In this document: positions 33,669 to 42,747 of the stretch, one piece after another
Position numbering within the stretch: position 1 is the first letter of the stretch
How the letters are laid out: each line of letters begins with the position of its first letter
NCBI RefSeq assembly: GCF_036182465.1
Contig: NZ_CP108081.1
Location: 3,038,001 to 3,102,000, forward strand
Direction: 5' to 3'
Source: Streptomyces sp. NBC_00258
GTDB taxonomy: Bacteria; Actinomycetota; Actinomycetes; Streptomycetales; Streptomycetaceae
DNA length: 64,000 nt
The notes under the pieces: generated by a model
What the model was told of the DNA's origin: nothing
What the model saw: the letters and a program-made list of their open reading frames with translations, nothing else
Database searches by the model: none
Position numbers and translations under genes: made by a program

Positions 33669-34553
33669 TCATCCGGACTCGTCCAGTGCGGCGAGGACCA
33701 GCCGGGCCGTCTCGGTCGGGGTGTCGCCCACCCGTACGCCGGCCGCTTCCAGGGCCTCCTTCTTCGCCTGGGCCGTGCCGGACGAGCCGGAGACGATCGC
33801 GCCCGCGTGGCCCATCGTCTTGCCCTCGGGTGCGGTGAATCCGGCGATGTAGCCGATGACCGGTTTGGTGACGTGGTCGCGGACGTACGCGGCCGCGCGT
33901 TCCTCGGCGTCGCCGCCGATCTCCCCGATGAGGACGATCAGTTCGGTGTCGGGGTCCTCCTGGAAGGCGGCCAGGCAGTCGATGTGGGTGGTGCCGACGA
34001 CGGGGTCGCCGCCGATGCCGACACAGGTCGAGAAGCCGATGTCGCGGAGTTCGTACATGAGTTGGTAGGTGAGCGTGCCCGACTTGGAGACGAGGCCGAT
34101 GCGGCCAGACTTGGTGATGTCCGCCGGGATGATGCCCGCGTTGGACTGGCCGGGGGTGATCAGCCCGGGGCAGTTGGGGCCGATGATCCGTGTGCCCTTC
34201 GACCTCGCGTACGCGGTGAATGCGACCGAGTCGTGGACCGGGATGCCCTCGGTGATGACGACGGCGAGTTCGATGCCGGCGTCTGCGGCCTCGACAACTG
34301 CCGCCTTGGAGAAGGCGGGCGGGACGAAGACGACGCTGACGTCGGCTCCGGTGGCTTCGATGCCTTCGCGCACGGAGCCGAAGACGGGCACGGCGCGGTC
34401 GTCGAAGTCGACGCTCTGCCCGGCCTTGCGGGGGTTGACGCCGCCGACGACGTCGGTGCCGGCCGCGAGCATGCGCCGGGTGTGCTTCATGCCCTCGCCG
34501 CCGGTCATGCCCTGGACGAGGACCTTGCTCTCCTTGGTGAGATAGATGGCCAT
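33669..34553 (-). CDS. sucD: Succinyl-CoA synthetase alpha subunit
   Basis: 294 aa from ATG 34553 with AAGGAG upstream. CoA-binding Rossmann domain (KVLVQGMTGGEGMKHTRRML), ligase domain with GPNCPGLITPG, and phospho-histidine His249 in KTMGHAGAIVSG. All hallmark residues are intact. It follows sucC by 11 bp. A housekeeping pair should exist elsewhere; this copy, divergent from frc, could supply succinyl-CoA as CoA donor for oxalate activation. Close relatives (malate thiokinase) make malyl-CoA, so substrate should stay open. Confidence 0.93.
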   Translation of the reverse strand: MAIYLTKESKVLVQGMTGGEGMKHTRRMLAAGTDVVGGVNPRKAGQSVDFDDRAVPVFGSVREGIEATGADVSVVFVPPAFSKAAVVEAADAGIELAVVITEGIPVHDSVAFTAYARSKGTRIIGPNCPGLITPGQSNAGIIPADITKSGRIGLVSKSGTLTYQLMYELRDIGFSTCVGIGGDPVVGTTHIDCLAAFQEDPDTELIVLIGEIGGDAEERAAAYVRDHVTKPVIGYIAGFTAPEGKTMGHAGAIVSGSSGTAQAKKEALEAAGVRVGDTPTETARLVLAALDESG

Positions 34554-34564
34554 GTCCCGCTCCT

Positions 34565-35698
34565 TCAGCTGGCGTTGGCGAGTTGGGCGGCGCGGCGCGC
34601 GGCGCCGTCCATGGTGGTGGCCTGCTGGACCAGGGGGTGCGCGCGGTCGTCGAGGATCGCGCGGCCGCGTACGGCGTTGTTGCCGTCGAGGCGGACGACC
34701 AGCGGCTTGGTCAGGTGGACGGATTCCAGGGCCTGCACGATGCCGTCGGCGACCGCGTCGCAGGCGGTGATGCCGCCGAAGACGTTGACGAAGACGGACT
34801 TCACCGCCGGGTCGGAGAGGATGACGGAGAGGCCGTCGGCCATGATCTGGGCGGAGGCTCCGCCGCCGATGTCGAGGAAGTTGGCGGGACGCGCGCCGCA
34901 GCCGGCGACCACGTCGAGGGTCGACATGACGAGGCCCGCGCCGTTGCCGATGATGCCGACCTCGCCGTCCAGCTTCACGTAGTTGAGGTTCTTGGCGGCG
35001 GCCGCCGCCTCCAGCGGGTCGTCGTGCGCGGACTCCAGGCCGCCGCCCCAACGTGCCTGCCGGAAGCGGGCGTTGTCGTCGAGGGTGACCTTGCCGTCGA
35101 GGGCGAGGATCTGCCCCTGGGCGGTACGGACGAGGGGGTTCACCTCGACGAGTACGGCGTCCTCGCGGATCAGTACGTCCCAGAGCCTGACCAGGACGTC
35201 GACGGTCTGCGGGGGCAGGCCGGCGGCATCCGCGATCTCGGCCGCCTTCGCCGAGGTGACGCCTTCCGCGGGGTCGATGTGGACGCGCGCCACGGCGTCC
35301 GGCCGGGTGGCTGCGACCTCCTCGATGTCCATGCCGCCCTCGGCCGAGGCGATGGCGAGGAATCGGCCGGCGGCTCGGTCGAGTACGTAGCTGACGTAGA
35401 ACTCGTTCTCGATGTCGACCGGTTGGGCCAGCATCACCTTGCCTACGGTGTGGCCCTTGATGTCCATACCGAGGATCTGGCGTGCCGTCAGTTCGGTGGC
35501 GGCGGGGTCCGCGGCGAGTTTCACGCCACCCGCCTTGCCGCGTCCGCCGGTCTTCACCTGTGCCTTGACGACGACGCGGCCGCCGAGCCTGCGGGCGATC
35601 TCGCGTGCCTCCTTGGGCGAGTCCGTGACCTCCGCCCTCGGCACCAAGATGCCGTGTTCCTCGAAGAGTTCCCTTGCCTGGTGCTCGAACAGGTCCAT
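34565..35698 (-). CDS. sucC: Succinyl-CoA synthetase beta subunit
   Basis: 377 aa from ATG 35698 (GAGGGAGC upstream). ATP-grasp N-terminus MDLFEHQARELFEEHGI, KAQVKTGGRGKAGGVKLA nucleotide-binding loop, and NPLV/ALDGKVTLDDNA metal and nucleotide ligands; C-terminal FVNVFGGITACD is the classic beta-subunit motif. First gene of the minus-strand arm, divergent from the ThDP enzyme across a promoter region with an 8-8-8 inverted repeat that could control both directions. Confidence 0.94.
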   Translation of the reverse strand: MDLFEHQARELFEEHGILVPRAEVTDSPKEAREIARRLGGRVVVKAQVKTGGRGKAGGVKLAADPAATELTARQILGMDIKGHTVGKVMLAQPVDIENEFYVSYVLDRAAGRFLAIASAEGGMDIEEVAATRPDAVARVHIDPAEGVTSAKAAEIADAAGLPPQTVDVLVRLWDVLIREDAVLVEVNPLVRTAQGQILALDGKVTLDDNARFRQARWGGGLESAHDDPLEAAAAAKNLNYVKLDGEVGIIGNGAGLVMSTLDVVAGCGARPANFLDIGGGASAQIMADGLSVILSDPAVKSVFVNVFGGITACDAVADGIVQALESVHLTKPLVVRLDGNNAVRGRAILDDRAHPLVQQATTMDGAARRAAQLANAS

Positions 35699-35766
35699 CT
35701 CGGCTCCCTCTTAAAAGTGCCGCACGCCCCCTGGACACCACCCACTGGATGCGGGATAACAAGCTT

Positions 35767-35790
35767 CATACAGTATTCGTCGACTGTATG
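35767..35790. promoter_or_regulatory. Inverted repeat CATACAGT-N8-ACTGTATG
   Basis: Perfect 8-bp arms at 35767-35774 and 35783-35790 with an 8-nt spacer, 69 bp from the sucC start and 96 bp from the ThDP-enzyme start. It is the only strong dyad in the divergent promoter region (35699-35885). The form suits a GntR-, IclR- or TetR-type dimer; no regulator gene is adjacent. Confidence 0.7.
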
Positions 35791-35885
35791 CAATGTACCG
35801 CGACGGCATCAACGAGCAGTGCGCGCACCACGTCTGAGCTGCACTTCCGCGCGCCCAATCCCCTACGAAGGGACAGGACTTCGCC

Positions 35886-37571
35886 ATGCCCGACGACAAC
35901 AGCCAGAACCTCATCTCCGGTGGGCACCTGGTCGCCAAGGCACTCAAAGCGGAGGGTGTGGAGGTCATCTACACGCTCTGCGGCGGCCACATCATCGACA
36001 TCTACGACGGCTGCGTCGACGAAGGCATCGAGGTCGTCGACGTACGCCACGAACAGGTCGCCGCCCACGCCGCCGACGGTTACGCACGCATCACCGGCAA
36101 GCCCGGCTGCGCCGTCGTCACCGCCGGTCCCGGCACGACCGACGCAGTGACGGGGGTCGCCAACGCCTTCCGCGCGGAGTCCCCGATGCTGCTGATCGGC
36201 GGCCAGGGGGCCCACACCCAGCACAAGATGGGGTCCCTGCAGGACCTGCCGCACGTCGACATGATGACGCCGATCACCAAGTTCGCGGCGACCGTGCCGG
36301 ACACCGCGCGGGCCGCCGACATGGTGTCGATGGCGTTCCGCGAGTGCTATCACGGGGCGCCCGGCCCGTCGTTCCTGGAGATCCCGCGCGATGTCCTCGA
36401 CGCCAAGGTGCCGGTCGAGAAGGCCCGGGTCCCCGCCGCCGGCCACTACCGGGCCTCGACCCGCTCGGCCGGTGACCCCGAGGCCATCGAGAAGCTCGCC
36501 GACCTCCTCGTGCACGCCGAGAAGCCCGCGATCCTGCTGGGCAGCCAGGTGTGGACGACCCGTGGCACCGAGTCCGCCATCGAGCTCGTACGCGCTCTCA
36601 ACATCCCCGCGTACATGAACGGCGCCGGGCGCGGCACGCTGCCGCCCGGGGACCCGCACCACTTCCAGCTGTCTCGCCGGTACGCCTTCTCCAACGCCGA
36701 CGTCATCGTCATCGTCGGTACACCCTTCGACTTCCGCATGGGCTACGGGAAGCGGCTGTCGCAGGACGCGACCGTCGTGCAGATCGACCTCGACTACCGG
36801 ACCGTCGGCAAGAACCGGGACATCGACCTCGGGATCGTCGGTGACGCGGGTCTTGTCCTGAAGTCGGTCACCGAGGCGGCCTCCGGGCGCATCAACGGGG
36901 GCGCGTCGAAGCGCAAGGAGTGGCTCGACGAGCTGCGCGCCGCCGAGCAGACCGCCATCGAGAAGCGGCTGCCGAACCTGAAGTCGGACGCCTCGCCGAT
37001 CCACCCGTACCGGCTGGTCAGCGAGATCAACGACTTCCTCACCGAGGACTCCATCTACATCGGCGACGGCGGCGACATCGTCACCTTCTCCGGCCAGGTC
37101 GTGCAGCCCAAGTCACCCGGGCACTGGATGGACCCGGGTCCGCTCGGCACGCTCGGCGTCGGCGTCCCCTTCGTGCTCGCCGCCAAGAAGGCACGGCCCG
37201 ACAAGGAGGTCGTCGCCCTCTTCGGAGACGGCGCCTTCTCCCTCACCGGCTGGGACTTCGAGACCCTCGTCCGCTACAACCTCCCGTTCGTCGGCATCGT
37301 CGGCAACAACTCCTCCATGAACCAGATCCGCTACGGCCAGGCCGCCAAGTACGGCCTGGAGCGCGAGCGGGTCGGCAACACCCTCGGCGACGTCCACTAC
37401 GACAAGTTCGCCCAGATGCTGGGCGGTTACGGCGAAGAGGTCCGCGACCCCGCCGACATCGCCCCGGCCCTCCAGCGCGCCCGCGAGTCGGGCAAGCCGT
37501 CACTGATCAACGTCTGGGTCGACCCGGACGCGTACGCCCCCGGAACCATGAACCAGACGATGTACAAGTGA
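35886..37571 (+). CDS. ThDP-dependent lyase, probable oxalyl-CoA decarboxylase role
   Basis: 561 aa with the three-domain fold of the acetolactate synthase/oxalyl-CoA decarboxylase/2-hydroxyacyl-CoA lyase superfamily. Cofactor-activating Glu56 is in VRHEQVAAHAADGYAR; the ThDP/Mg motif runs from GDG (447-449) to NN (474-475). The position next to frc and an oxalate-family carrier points to decarboxylation of oxalyl-CoA to formyl-CoA. However, the active-site stretch GSLQDLPHVDMM lacks the Tyr-Glu pair found in the GDYEEMDQ segment of Oxalobacter Oxc and looks more like 2-hydroxyacyl-CoA lyase or acetolactate synthase. Role is therefore inferred from context. Confidence 0.75.
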   Translation: MPDDNSQNLISGGHLVAKALKAEGVEVIYTLCGGHIIDIYDGCVDEGIEVVDVRHEQVAAHAADGYARITGKPGCAVVTAGPGTTDAVTGVANAFRAESPMLLIGGQGAHTQHKMGSLQDLPHVDMMTPITKFAATVPDTARAADMVSMAFRECYHGAPGPSFLEIPRDVLDAKVPVEKARVPAAGHYRASTRSAGDPEAIEKLADLLVHAEKPAILLGSQVWTTRGTESAIELVRALNIPAYMNGAGRGTLPPGDPHHFQLSRRYAFSNADVIVIVGTPFDFRMGYGKRLSQDATVVQIDLDYRTVGKNRDIDLGIVGDAGLVLKSVTEAASGRINGGASKRKEWLDELRAAEQTAIEKRLPNLKSDASPIHPYRLVSEINDFLTEDSIYIGDGGDIVTFSGQVVQPKSPGHWMDPGPLGTLGVGVPFVLAAKKARPDKEVVALFGDGAFSLTGWDFETLVRYNLPFVGIVGNNSSMNQIRYGQAAKYGLERERVGNTLGDVHYDKFAQMLGGYGEEVRDPADIAPALQRARESGKPSLINVWVDPDAYAPGTMNQTMYK

Positions 37572-37581
37572 GGTGGCTCCG

Positions 37582-38859
37582 ATGACAGCAACGACTGCGG
37601 CGTCAGCAACGGCAGCGACGCCGGCGACCTCGGCCAAGGCCCTCGAAGGCATCCGCGTCCTCGACATGACGCACGTCCAGTCCGGTCCTTCCGCCACCCA
37701 GCTGCTCGCCTGGCTCGGCGCGGACGTGGTCAAGCTGGAGGCGCCGACCGGTGACATCACGCGCAAGCAGCTGCGCGATCTCCCGGACGTCGACTCCCTC
37801 TACTTCACGATGCTCAACTGCAACAAGCGGAGCATCACCCTCAACACCAAGACCGAGCGCGGCAAGGAGATCCTCACCGAGCTGATCCGGCGCTCCGACG
37901 TCATGGTCGAGAACTTCGGACCGGGCGCGGTCGACCGCATGGGCTTCACCTGGGACCGCATCCAGGAGATCAATCCGCGGATCGTCTATGCCTCCATCAA
38001 GGGGTTCGGGGACGGCCCGTACACCAACTTCAAGGCGTACGAGGTCGTCGCTCAGGCCATGGGCGGGTCGATGTCGACCACCGGCTTCGAGGACGGGCCG
38101 CCGCTGGCGACGGGAGCCCAGATCGGTGACTCGGGCACGGGCATCCACGCCGTGGCGGCGATCCTCGCCGCCCTGTTCCAGCGGGAGAACACGGGGCGCG
38201 GGCAGCGCGTGAACGTGGCGATGCAGCACGCCGTGCTGAATCTGTGCCGGGTGAAACTGCGGGACCAGCAGCGCCTCGGGCACGGGCCGCTGGCTGAATA
38301 TCCCAACGACGACTTCGGCGACGAGGTTCCCAGGTCCGGCAACGCGTCCGGCGGCGGCCAGCCCGGCTGGGCGGTCAAGTGCGCGCCGGGCGGCCCGAAC
38401 GACTACGTGTACGTCATCGTGCAGCCCGTCGGCTGGAAGCCCATCACCGAGCTCATCGGGCGCCCCGAACTCGCGGACGCCCCCGAGTGGGCGACCCCGG
38501 AGGCGCGCCTCCCCCAGCTCACCAAGATGTTCCAGCTCATCGAGGAGTGGTCGTCCACGCTCCCCAAGTGGCAGGTCCTTGAGCAGCTCAACGCCCACAA
38601 CATCCCGTGCGGACCGATCCTCTCCACCAAGGAGATCATCGAGGACGAGTCGCTGGTCGCCAACGAGATGGTCGTGACGGTGCCGCACCCCGAGCGGGGC
38701 GACTTCGTGACCGTGGGCAGCCCGCTGAAGCTCTCCGACTCCCCCGTGGACGTGGTCAGTTCGCCGCTGCTCGGCGAGCACAACGAAGAGGTGTACGTCG
38801 GCGAGCTCGGTCTCGGCGACGAGGAGCTGCGCCTGCTCAAGTCGAACGGAGTGATCTGA
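37582..38859 (+). CDS. frc: Formyl-CoA:oxalate CoA-transferase
   Basis: 425 aa from ATG 37582 (GAGG 8 nt upstream). Class III CoA-transferase; the whole length follows Oxalobacter Frc: LDMTHVQSGPSATQLLAWLG, DSLYFTMLNCNKRSI, VENFGPGAVDRMGFTW, catalytic Asp183 in GAQIGDSGTGIH, RVKLRDQQRLGHG and the glycine loop SGGGQPGW. It moves CoA from formyl-CoA (or succinyl-CoA) to oxalate. It starts 10 bp after the ThDP enzyme and is followed 3 bp later by the ligase gene. The first 20 residues are a low-complexity Ala/Thr extension. Confidence 0.9.
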   Translation: MTATTAASATAATPATSAKALEGIRVLDMTHVQSGPSATQLLAWLGADVVKLEAPTGDITRKQLRDLPDVDSLYFTMLNCNKRSITLNTKTERGKEILTELIRRSDVMVENFGPGAVDRMGFTWDRIQEINPRIVYASIKGFGDGPYTNFKAYEVVAQAMGGSMSTTGFEDGPPLATGAQIGDSGTGIHAVAAILAALFQRENTGRGQRVNVAMQHAVLNLCRVKLRDQQRLGHGPLAEYPNDDFGDEVPRSGNASGGGQPGWAVKCAPGGPNDYVYVIVQPVGWKPITELIGRPELADAPEWATPEARLPQLTKMFQLIEEWSSTLPKWQVLEQLNAHNIPCGPILSTKEIIEDESLVANEMVVTVPHPERGDFVTVGSPLKLSDSPVDVVSSPLLGEHNEEVYVGELGLGDEELRLLKSNGVI

Positions 38860-38862
38860 TTG

Positions 38863-40995
38863 ATGGCCGAAGACCGGGTGCTGAGGGTGCGTACGCTCCT
38901 CGAAGCCGTGCGGGCCGAGGGGCGGACGGCGCTGACCGCGCCCGAGGGCAAGGTGATCGCCGACGCGTACGCGATCGCCGTCCCCGGTGAGGAGCTGGCG
39001 ACCGACGTCGACGAGGCGGTGTCCTATGCGGCGCGCTTCGGCGGACCCGTCGTGATGAAGATCGTCTCCCCGGACATCCTCCACAAGACCGACGCCGGCG
39101 GCGTGATCGTCGGGGTGGAGGGGGCGGCGGACGTACGCGCCGCCTTCCACAAGATCATCGAGAACGCCCGGGCGTACGACGCCGAGGCCCGTATCGAGGG
39201 CGTACAGGTCCAGGAGCTGCTCCCCAAGGGGCAGGAGGTCATCGTCGGCGCGGTGACCGATCCGACGTTCGGGAAGGTCGTGGCCTTCGGGCTCGGCGGA
39301 GTGCTCGTCGAGGTCCTCAAGGACGTCACGTTCCGGCTGGCGCCCGTGGACGCGGACGAGGCGTTGTCGATGCTGGACTCGATCCGGGCAGCGGAGATCC
39401 TGCGTGGCGTGCGGGGCGCTCCTGCGGTGGACCGGTGGGCGATCGCCGAGCAGATCCGCCGGGTCTCCGAACTGGTGGCGGACTTCCCGGAGATCGCCGA
39501 GGTGGACCTGAACCCGGTGATCGCCACCCCGGAGGGCGCGGTGGCCGCGGACATCCGGATCATCCTCGCCGAGGAAGTGGCCAAGCCCCGCCGCAAGTAC
39601 ACGCGCGACGAGATCCTCATCTCGATGCGCCGGCTGATGCAGCCGTCGTCCGTGGCCGTCATCGGGGCCTCCAACGAGCAGGGCAAGATCGGCAATTCGG
39701 TCATGCGCAATCTCATCGACGGCGGCTTCTCCGGGGAGATCCACCCGGTGAACCCCAAGGCCGATGACATTCTGGGCCGCAAGGCGTACAAGAGTGTCAC
39801 GGACGTTCCCGGTGAGGTGGATGTGGCGGTCTTCGCTATTCCCGCCAAGTTCGTGGCCTCGGCCCTGGAGGAGGTGGGACGCAAGGGGATCCCCAACGCT
39901 GTCCTGATCCCCTCCGGGTTCGCGGAGACCGGTGAGCACGAGCTGCAGGACGAGATCGTGGCGATCGGCGAGCGGTACGGCGTCCGGCTGCTCGGGCCGA
40001 ACATCTACGGCTACTACTCGACGTGGCAGGACCTGTGCGCCACGTTCTGCACGCCGTACGACGTCAAGGGCGGTGTCGCGCTCACCTCGCAGTCCGGTGG
40101 CATAGGGATGGCCATTCTGGGCTTCGCGCGCACTACGAAGACGGGTGTTTCCGCGATCGTGGGGCTCGGCAACAAGTCGGACCTGGACGAGGACGACCTG
40201 CTGACCTGGTTCGGCGAGGACCCCAACACCAAGTGCATCGCCATGCATTTGGAGGACCTCAAGGACGGACGCGCCTTCGTCGAGGCCGCGCGGGCGACCG
40301 TCCCCAGGAAGCCGGTGGTCGTCCTGAAGGCGGGCCGTACGGCGGCAGGCGCCAAGGCCGCGGGCTCGCACACGGGCGCCCTCGCGGGCGACGACGCCGT
40401 GTACGAGGACATCCTGAAGCAGGCCGGTGTCATCAGGGCGCCCGGTCTGAACGAAATGCTGGAGTACGCGCGCGGGTTGCCGGTGCTGCCGACTCCGCAG
40501 GGCGACAACATCGTGATCATCACCGGCGCCGGCGGCAGTGGCGTACTGCTGTCCGACGCGGTGACCGACAACGGCCTCTCCCTGATGGAGATCCCGCCGG
40601 ACCTGGACGCGTCCTTCCGGGAGTTCATCCCGCCCTTCGGCGCAGCCGGCAACCCGGTGGACATCACGGGCGGCGAGCCACCGTCGACGTACGAGGCGAC
40701 GATCCGGCTGGGTCTTGAGGACCCGCGGATCCACTCGCTCGTCCTCGGCTACTGGCACACCATCGTGACCCCTCCCATGGTCTTCGCCGAGCTCACCGCG
40801 CGCGTGGTGGCCGAGTTCAAGGAGCGCGGGATCGAGAAGCCCGTCGTGGCGTCGCTCGCGGGCGACGTCGAGGTCGAGGAGGCCTGCCAGTACCTCTACG
40901 AGCGCGGGGTCGTGGCATACCCGTACACGACCGAGAAGCCGGTGGCGGTGCTCGGCGCGAAGTACCGCTGGGCGCGGGCGGCGGGGCTCCTGTGA
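38863..40995 (+). CDS. ADP-forming acyl-CoA ligase, fused beta-alpha order
   Basis: 710 aa. Unlike the usual alpha-beta fusion, the ATP-grasp (beta) half comes first (AARFGGPVVMKIVSPDILHK, VQVQELLPKGQEVIVGAVTD). The CoA-binding half follows (SVAVIGASNEQGKIGNSVMR), then the succinyl-CoA-synthetase-like ligase domain with AAGSHTGALAGDD, where the phospho-His lies. It could activate oxalate or formate at the cost of ATP, or in reverse recover ATP from formyl-CoA. Coupled to frc (3-bp gap). Exact substrate unknown. Confidence 0.85.
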   Translation: MAEDRVLRVRTLLEAVRAEGRTALTAPEGKVIADAYAIAVPGEELATDVDEAVSYAARFGGPVVMKIVSPDILHKTDAGGVIVGVEGAADVRAAFHKIIENARAYDAEARIEGVQVQELLPKGQEVIVGAVTDPTFGKVVAFGLGGVLVEVLKDVTFRLAPVDADEALSMLDSIRAAEILRGVRGAPAVDRWAIAEQIRRVSELVADFPEIAEVDLNPVIATPEGAVAADIRIILAEEVAKPRRKYTRDEILISMRRLMQPSSVAVIGASNEQGKIGNSVMRNLIDGGFSGEIHPVNPKADDILGRKAYKSVTDVPGEVDVAVFAIPAKFVASALEEVGRKGIPNAVLIPSGFAETGEHELQDEIVAIGERYGVRLLGPNIYGYYSTWQDLCATFCTPYDVKGGVALTSQSGGIGMAILGFARTTKTGVSAIVGLGNKSDLDEDDLLTWFGEDPNTKCIAMHLEDLKDGRAFVEAARATVPRKPVVVLKAGRTAAGAKAAGSHTGALAGDDAVYEDILKQAGVIRAPGLNEMLEYARGLPVLPTPQGDNIVIITGAGGSGVLLSDAVTDNGLSLMEIPPDLDASFREFIPPFGAAGNPVDITGGEPPSTYEATIRLGLEDPRIHSLVLGYWHTIVTPPMVFAELTARVVAEFKERGIEKPVVASLAGDVEVEEACQYLYERGVVAYPYTTEKPVAVLGAKYRWARAAGLL

Positions 40996-41051
40996 CGCCG
41001 CGGTGCGCGGCGGGCGCTGTTGGGGGGCAGTTCATGACTTGACCCGGTGAA

Positions 41052-41084
41052 GGGGCGGGCCGACGGTGCGCGTCGGCCCGCCCC
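41052..41084 (+). terminator. Stem-loop between the ligase and carrier genes
   Basis: A 14-bp perfect stem, GGGGCGGGCCGACG with CGTCGGCCCGCCCC, around a 5-nt loop, in the 166-bp gap. It suggests termination or attenuation, with separate expression of the carrier gene. Confidence 0.7.
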
Positions 41085-41161
41085 GGGACCCGTGCGCACA
41101 CGAAAGGAATTGGACAGGGGGCGCTGGCCAGATCTTTCGACGCAAGGGGTGCATTCGCAAA

Positions 41162-42550
41162 ATGACAACCACCGATCTGCCCACGACGGCGACATACCGA
41201 GAGGTGGCCGACGCGAACGGACGCGTCTACCGCGTCGGTGAGTCCGACCTCGACATCATGGGCCGCAAACGCAAGTGGATGGTCATCCTGCCGTGGGTCG
41301 GCATGATGGGAATCAGCTCGGCCGAGTACGCCTTCGCGTCCGCCGAGGACACGCTGCACAGCGCGCACCACTGGACCGACGGGCACATCTTCTGGATGCT
41401 CGGCGTGTGGGTGTTCTTCCAGGCCGCGGTGGCCTTCCCCGCGGGCAAGCTCCGTGAGTCCGGCAAACTGCCCGCACGCTGGGCGATGATGCTGGGCGCG
41501 GTCGGCACCCTGCTGGGCTACGTCTCACTCGCCTTCGCACCGCATGTGATCGTCGCGTACATCGGGTTCGGCATGTTCAGCGGTATGGGCGCCGGCATGG
41601 TCTACGCGACCTGCGTGAACATGGTCGGCAAGTGGTATCCGGAGCGCAAGGGCGGCAAGACCGGCTTCGTCAACGGCGGTTTCGCCTACGGCTCGGTGCC
41701 CTTCGTGTTCATCTTCACCGGCTTCATGGACACCAGTAACTTCAGGTGGGTCCTGGTGTCCGTCGGTGTCTTCCTTGCCGCGGTGGTGGCCGTGGCCGGC
41801 TACTTCTTCCAGGACCCGCCGAAGAACTGGTGGCCCGCGGAGGTGGACCCGCTCAAGAAGCCCGACGACCCTCGGGCACGGCGCGCCATGGAGAAGAACC
41901 CGCCCGCCGTGAAGCAGTACACCCCCATGGAGGCCTGGAAGACGGGCCGGGTCGGGCTCATGTGGTTCTGTCTGCTCTGCACCTCGGGCGTGAACATCTT
42001 CGGTATCGCCTTCCAGGTGCCGTTCGGCAAGGAGGTCGGCTTCGCGGGCGGGATCGTGGCGACCGCGATGTCCATGAAGGCAATCGTCAACGGCACCGGA
42101 CGTGGCGTCATCGGCTGGCTGTCCGACCGGTACGGCCGCAAGGAATGTCTGATCTTCGTCTGCATCGTGCTCGGTCTTTCCCAGTACGGAATCCTGTGGT
42201 CGGGCAACATCGGAAACCTGCCGCTGTTCCTGCTCTTCTCGTCCATCTCGGGATTCGGCGGCGGCGCGATCTTCCCGATGTTCGCGGCCATGACCGCCGA
42301 CTACTTCGGTGAGAACAACAACGCGTCGAACTACGGGCTCGTCTACAGCTCCAAGCTGGTGTCCGGCCTGCTCGGCTCCGGCATGGGCGCCGTGGTCGTG
42401 GCGAACTGGGACTACGCCGGCGCGTTCATCCTGGCCGGTTCGATCTCCCTGTTCGCCGGCTGCATGGCTCTGTTCCTGCACCCGCCCGGGCGGCCCAAGG
42501 GCAAGCGCATCGAACCGAATCCGCAACCGCTCGGTGAGGAGACGGCCTGA
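41162..42550 (+). CDS. OFA-family MFS carrier (oxalate/formate type)
   Basis: 462 aa from ATG 41162; a GTG about 12 nt upstream and AAGGGG also lie nearby. Twelve hydrophobic segments, with FSGMGAGMVYATCVNMVGKW and a central loop containing DPPKNWWPAEVDP, the OFA (oxalate:formate antiporter) pattern. MSMKAIVNGTGRGVIGWLSDRYGRKE is the second-half MFS loop. In this locus it most likely imports oxalate or exchanges it for formate. The OFA family also holds carriers of other monocarboxylates. Confidence 0.88.
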   Translation: MTTTDLPTTATYREVADANGRVYRVGESDLDIMGRKRKWMVILPWVGMMGISSAEYAFASAEDTLHSAHHWTDGHIFWMLGVWVFFQAAVAFPAGKLRESGKLPARWAMMLGAVGTLLGYVSLAFAPHVIVAYIGFGMFSGMGAGMVYATCVNMVGKWYPERKGGKTGFVNGGFAYGSVPFVFIFTGFMDTSNFRWVLVSVGVFLAAVVAVAGYFFQDPPKNWWPAEVDPLKKPDDPRARRAMEKNPPAVKQYTPMEAWKTGRVGLMWFCLLCTSGVNIFGIAFQVPFGKEVGFAGGIVATAMSMKAIVNGTGRGVIGWLSDRYGRKECLIFVCIVLGLSQYGILWSGNIGNLPLFLLFSSISGFGGGAIFPMFAAMTADYFGENNNASNYGLVYSSKLVSGLLGSGMGAVVVANWDYAGAFILAGSISLFAGCMALFLHPPGRPKGKRIEPNPQPLGEETA

Positions 42551-42691
42551 AACCGGTACGCACACGCGTCGAGCCGGTGAGGGGATGCCCCCTCATGAAC
42601 CCTGCGGCGCGGAGGAACCGTCCCGCGTCGTGTCCGCCGCACACGTCCCCGACGTACTAGAACCCCCACAACCGCTCCCAGGCTTGGAAAC

Positions 42692-42735
42692 GCAGGCGGT
42701 CCTCCCCACCGCACCACGTGGGGAGGACCGCCTGC
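42692..42735. terminator. Very strong bidirectional terminator
   Basis: An 18-bp perfect stem, 42692-42709 with 42718-42735, and an 8-nt loop (the arms begin GCAGGCGGTCC and end GGACCGCCTGC). It separates the oxalate-type locus from the convergent ebo-type region. Confidence 0.88.
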
Positions 42736-42747
42736 CGTGGTCCGTGG

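Noticed and set aside
41066..41161. Longer N-terminus for the OFA carrier
   Set aside because: The added segment covers the terminator-like stem-loop and has no similarity to carrier N-termini; ATG 41162 gives a normal start.
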